Shown piece by piece: positions 60,983-64,000 of a DNA stretch of 64,000 nucleotides. The DNA is from Actinobacillus lignieresii (GTDB taxonomy: Bacteria; Pseudomonadota; Gammaproteobacteria; Enterobacterales; Pasteurellaceae). The DNA is taken from positions 1,951,501 through 2,015,500 of the forward strand of contig NZ_UFRM01000001.1 of assembly GCF_900444945.1 (NCBI RefSeq), given 5' to 3'. Each line of letters starts with the position of its first letter. Within the stretch, counting starts at the first letter, position 1. The notes under the pieces are model-generated. The model searched no databases. It was not told where the DNA came from and saw nothing but the letters and a program-made list of their open reading frames with translations. Made by a program: the position numbers and the translations under genes.

Positions 60983-61348
60983 GGGGCTGATTCTGGATTC
61001 GACGGGATTAGCGAAGTCCAAGGTGCACGTCGAGGTGCGGTAGGCCTCGTAAACAAACCGCAAAAAAATAGTCGCAAACGACGAACAATACGCTTTAGCA
61101 GCTTAATAACCTGCTCATAGCCTTATCGCCTCAGCTTCCGCTCGTAAGACGAGGGCAACGATAAGTCACCCAAAACGAGATCGTGTGGACGCCGCCGTTT
61201 GAGGATCGAAACACTAAATTGAATCAAACTAGCTTATTTTTTGCGTGTCTGTCCGCTGGAGGTAAGTGAAATTAAAGACCAGACTAAACGTGTAGTGCTG
61301 AAGATGGAGTAATTTCGGACGGGGGTTCAAATCCCCCCAGCTCCACCA
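60983..61348 (+). ncRNA. ssrA: tmRNA
   Basis: A 366-nt gene with tRNA-Ala-like ends (GGGGCTGATTCTGGATTCGA at 5', GGTTCAAATCCCCCCAGCTC at 3' and encoded CCA). The tag reading frame at 61074-61103 encodes ANDEQYALAA followed by TAA TAA, the same tag as H. influenzae. It rescues stalled ribosomes with SmpB and marks the peptides for proteolysis. Confidence 0.97.
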
Positions 61349-61357
61349 AATTTCATA

Positions 61358-61393
61358 AAAAATCCCTAGCTTAAAAGGCTAGGGATTTTTGTT
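61358..61393 (+). terminator. ssrA terminator
   Basis: AAAAATCCCTAGC/GCTAGGGATTTTT is a 13-bp stem ending in a T run. Confidence 0.92.
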
Positions 61394-61450
61394 TAAGTTG
61401 ATATATAAAAGAGCTGAATTGCATTGGCAAATCAGCTCTTAATTTTTTAG

Positions 61451-62443
61451 CTACAGAATATGTTTATATTTTTCTAACATTTCTTTCGGCCATACGCTTG
61501 ATTGAACTTCACCGATATGGGCTTTACGAAGTAAGAACATTACTAAACGAGATTGACCGATACCACCACCGATTGAAAGCGGTAAGCGACCTGCTAATAA
61601 ATCTTTGTGCCAATCCATTTCTAAACGATCTTGGTCGCCGGTTAATTCGACTTGTAAACGCAGTGCTTTTTCATCAACACGGATACCCATTGACGAAAGT
61701 TCAAATGCCGTACCGAGTTGTTCGTTCCATACTAAAATATCGCCGTTTAAGCCTTTGTAACCGTTTTCAGATTCGGTTGTCCAGTCATCATAGTCCGGCG
61801 CTCGTCCGTCGTGCGGTTTTTCGTCGGACAATTTACCGCCGATACCGATTAAGAATACCGCACCGTGTTCTTTACAGATCGCATTTTCACGCTCTTTACC
61901 GGTCATATTCGGGTAACGTTGCACGAGTTCTTCACTGTGTACGAAGGTAATTTGTTTCGGTAGGATTGACGGAATATCAAAACGTGCTTCTACGGCTAAT
62001 TCGGTTAAACGAATCGCTTTATAAATTTCATTTACGGTTTCTTTTAAGAAATCAAAGTTACGACGACCTTCGGGAATCACTTTTTCCCAGTCCCATTGAT
62101 CCACATAGACAGAGTGGGTCGGGTCGAGCGAGTCTTCATCCGGACGTAACGCTTTCATATGTACGAATAAACCTTCGCCTTCTTTAAAACCGAAACGCGC
62201 TAAAGTGTGGCGTTTCCATTTTGCGAGCGAGTGAACTACTTCAAAAGTTGCGCCGGGAATACATTTTACGTTTACTTGAACCGCTTTTTCGATACCGGAA
62301 AGGTTATCCTGCATACCGTTACCCACTTGACTGAGAATCGGACCTTGAACTTCGATAATGCCTAATTTATCGATAAGATATTGGGTAAAGGTGTTTTTCA
62401 CAAAGCTGATTTCTTGTTGTTGTAAAATGAATGTCTTTTTCAT
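61451..62443 (-). CDS. asnA: Aspartate-ammonia ligase (asparagine synthetase A)
   Basis: A 330-residue class II synthetase-like enzyme making asparagine from aspartate, ATP and ammonia. Signs: [44 protein letters not shown] and the C-terminal [18 protein letters not shown]. It is divergent from its regulator gene asnC, as in E. coli. Confidence 0.96.
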   Translation of the reverse strand: MKKTFILQQQEISFVKNTFTQYLIDKLGIIEVQGPILSQVGNGMQDNLSGIEKAVQVNVKCIPGATFEVVHSLAKWKRHTLARFGFKEGEGLFVHMKALRPDEDSLDPTHSVYVDQWDWEKVIPEGRRNFDFLKETVNEIYKAIRLTELAVEARFDIPSILPKQITFVHSEELVQRYPNMTGKERENAICKEHGAVFLIGIGGKLSDEKPHDGRAPDYDDWTTESENGYKGLNGDILVWNEQLGTAFELSSMGIRVDEKALRLQVELTGDQDRLEMDWHKDLLAGRLPLSIGGGIGQSRLVMFLLRKAHIGEVQSSVWPKEMLEKYKHIL

Positions 62444-62624
62444 TATCTTATTCCTTATAAATAGAGTAATTTGTTCTCATGATTCGTTGAGATGAATGTA
62501 ATTTAATATAATCCGTAAAAAATGCAATATTCATCAAATAAAAATCTTTTTCTATTAGATTTTATCTAATTATTTGTATTAAATTTTATTGAATTATCAA
62601 TAAATCAAAAATGGAGTATGAATT
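62444..62624. promoter_or_regulatory. asnA-asnC divergent promoter region
   Basis: A 181-bp AT-rich gap between divergent genes. AsnC is known to bind here in E. coli and activate asnA when asparagine is low. I see no clear box; only AATTTAATATAATCC-type A/T tracts. Confidence 0.5.
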
Positions 62625-63086
62625 TTGCACACAAAATATCAAATTGACAGGTTAGATCAGCTTATTTTACGTGCATTGGTAGAAGATGCTCGTACGCCTT
62701 ATGCAGAAATGGCGAAGAATTTCGGTGTAAGTGCGGGAACCATTCATGTTCGAGTGGAAAAAATGCGTCAATCGGGAATTATCGAAGGGACTAAAATCCG
62801 TATTAATGAGCGTAAACTCGGCTATGACGTTTGTTGCTTTATCGGCATTATTTTGAAATCGGCGAAAGATTACGAAAAAGTGATTGCCAAATTGAATGAG
62901 TTTGAAGAAGTGGTCGAGGCTTACTATACCACGGGAAATTATTCGATTTTTATTAAGGTAATGACACATACGATTGAGGAATTACATCGTGTATTGGCGA
63001 CAAAAATTCAGCTGATTGATGAAATTCAATCTACCGAAACCTTAATTTCGATGCAAAACCCGATTCTCAGAGGAATTAAGCCTTAG
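62625..63086 (+). CDS. asnC: Transcriptional regulator AsnC (TTG start)
   Basis: A 153-residue Lrp/AsnC-family protein: helix-turn-helix at residues about 20-60 (TPYAEMAKNFGVSAGTIHVRVEKM) and RAM effector domain (GYDVCCFIGIILKSAKDYEKV). It aligns with E. coli AsnC along its whole length. The frame has a TGA at 62619 and no ATG, so TTG at 62625 (with GGAG 8 bp upstream) must be the start, a weak initiator that would keep the regulator scarce. Confidence 0.94.
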   Translation: MHTKYQIDRLDQLILRALVEDARTPYAEMAKNFGVSAGTIHVRVEKMRQSGIIEGTKIRINERKLGYDVCCFIGIILKSAKDYEKVIAKLNEFEEVVEAYYTTGNYSIFIKVMTHTIEELHRVLATKIQLIDEIQSTETLISMQNPILRGIKP

Positions 63087-63140
63087 CCTAGCGTCGATTT
63101 TGTAAAAAATAACGGAAATTTGACCGCTTGTGAGCAAAAA

Positions 63141-63171
63141 ACGCAAACGTTTTCATTTGATCAGCTTCACA
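63141..63171 (+). promoter_or_regulatory. Overlapping PurR/CytR-like operator and CRP-like site upstream of udp
   Basis: ACGCAAACGTTTTCAT (63141-63156) differs at one position from the PurR-type box ACGCAAACGTTTTCGT. TTTGA-N6-TCACA (63156-63171) matches the CRP site at nine of ten core bases. Nucleoside genes in E. coli use CRP with CytR, a LacI-family protein like PurR. Binding is inferred. Confidence 0.55.
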
Positions 63172-63274
63172 AATTTGCAAATTTTTTATTAAAAACAATC
63201 GCTTATCTTTTATTTTCGTGATTGAATAGGCTTAAATTTTCGATTTTATCCCATCTAAATAAAGGAGATACAGT

Positions 63275-64000
63275 ATGTCTGAAGTATTCCATTTAGGTTT
63301 AACCAAAGCCATGTTAAAAGGGGCAAAAGTTGCGATTGTACCGGGTGATCCGGCTCGCAGCGAACGTATTGCGCAAAAAATGGATAATCCTGAATTTCTC
63401 GTTTCAACCCGTGAATTTACTTCTTGGTTAGGTTATGTCGGCGAAGAACCGATTGTCGTTTGTTCAACCGGTATCGGCGGTCCGTCAGTATCAATTTGTG
63501 TGGAAGAATTGGCTCAACTCGGTGTACGTACATTCTTACGTATCGGTACGACCGGTGCTATCCAACCGCATATTAATGTGGGTGACGTACTGGTTACGAC
63601 CGGTGCGGTTCGCTTAGACGGCGCAAGTCGCCACTTTGCACCGTTAGAATATCCAGCGGTAGCAAACTTCGAATGTACCAATGAACTTTATGCAGCAGCG
63701 AAAAATCAAGGAGTAACTCCTTATGTCGGTATCACCGCCTCATCCGATACTTTCTATCCGGGTCAAGAACGTTACGATACGTATAGCGGTAAAGTCTATC
63801 GCCATTTCCAAGGTTCGCTAAAACAATGGCAAGAGCTTAACGTAATGAACTTTGAAATGGAGTCTGCGACATTGTTTACTATGTGTTCCGCACTGGGTTT
63901 ACGTGCCGGTATGGTTTCAGGGGTAATTGTAAACCGTACGCAACAAGAGATTCCGAATGAAGCGACAATTCACGCAACCGAACAAACGGCGATTGCGGTG
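63275..64000 (+). CDS. udp: Uridine phosphorylase (3' end outside the window)
   Basis: 242 residues are visible ([20 protein letters not shown]...) of an expected about 253. Signs: [13 protein letters not shown] phosphate-binding loop, [30 protein letters not shown] and the ribose-binding [10 protein letters not shown]. It cleaves uridine to uracil and ribose-1-phosphate. An AAGGAG box lies 7 bp before the ATG. Confidence 0.96.
   Translation, partial: MSEVFHLGLTKAMLKGAKVAIVPGDPARSERIAQKMDNPEFLVSTREFTSWLGYVGEEPIVVCSTGIGGPSVSICVEELAQLGVRTFLRIGTTGAIQPHINVGDVLVTTGAVRLDGASRHFAPLEYPAVANFECTNELYAAAKNQGVTPYVGITASSDTFYPGQERYDTYSGKVYRHFQGSLKQWQELNVMNFEMESATLFTMCSALGLRAGMVSGVIVNRTQQEIPNEATIHATEQTAIAV

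Noticed and set aside
61498..61950. 150-codon plus-strand frame opposite asnA
   Set aside because: Arginine- and histidine-rich antisense translation of asnA; no ribosome-binding site.

Overview
The window reads as chromosome of a Pasteurellaceae bacterium of the Actinobacillus pleuropneumoniae type. Three things point there: protein sequences close to Haemophilus/Actinobacillus families, an ssrA tag reading ANDEQYALAA, and the very frequent word ACAAGCGGTC (and its complement), which is the Apl-type DNA uptake sequence rather than the H. influenzae AAGTGCGGT. Many uptake words sit as inverted pairs in intergenic hairpins.

Layout. 1-10.2 kb: ribosomal superoperon, with the end of S10 (rpsC-rplP-rpmC-rpsQ), spc (rplN to secY-rpmJ) and alpha (rpsM-rpsK-rpsD-rpoA-rplQ, with the S4-regulated pseudoknot leader). 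10.3-12.4 kb: rpsP-rimM-trmD-rplS. 12.5-13.7 kb: roxA, whose product hydroxylates the L16 encoded at 504-914. 13.9-19.4 kb: a probably Fur-controlled metal ABC operon holding two paralogous binding proteins and a pseudoazurin-like copper protein, followed by an ATP-grasp gene. 19.4-23.1 kb: periplasmic S-/N-oxide reductase (TorZ/MtsZ), its TorD chaperone and a short monohaem cytochrome. 23.3-27.4 kb: glyQ and glyS, split by a DUF559 nuclease gene framed by palindromic repeats. 27.5-32.1 kb: hypothetical, xerC, ybaN, a glycosyltransferase, lpxH, DUF1523, TatD-type nuclease. 32.1-38.3 kb: AT-rich accessory island (IS remnant, complete IS, macB, macA, OmpV/MipA-like protein) sitting between holB and its usual downstream partner tatD/ycfH. 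38.3-43.3 kb: holB-tmk-mltG, three tRNA-Lys, acpP, rpe, and zinc-independent L31/L36 paralogues. 43.4-50.8 kb: mrcB, menB, spoT (missing a domain), rpoZ, rclC-like and rclR-like genes. 50.9-55.8 kb: recG, a Phd/VapC toxin-antitoxin pair, proS. 55.8-61.3 kb: ECF sigma and zinc anti-sigma, msrPQ, rpoH, an organophosphate antiporter, ssrA. 61.4-64 kb: asnA/asnC divergent pair and the start of udp.

The non-housekeeping genes share a theme of periplasmic oxidative damage and metal supply: MtsYZ-like and MsrPQ methionine-sulfoxide repair, RclC/RclR-like hypochlorite response, an ECF sigma/anti-sigma pair beside msrPQ, a metal importer with a cupredoxin, and zinc-sparing ribosomal proteins. The most unusual items are a SpoT about 130 residues short that lacks the zinc-finger region, the DUF559/palindrome element inside glyQS, the monohaem-only TorY/MtsY, the cupredoxin-containing ABC operon and the new IS with perfect 25-bp ends but a frameshifted transposase.
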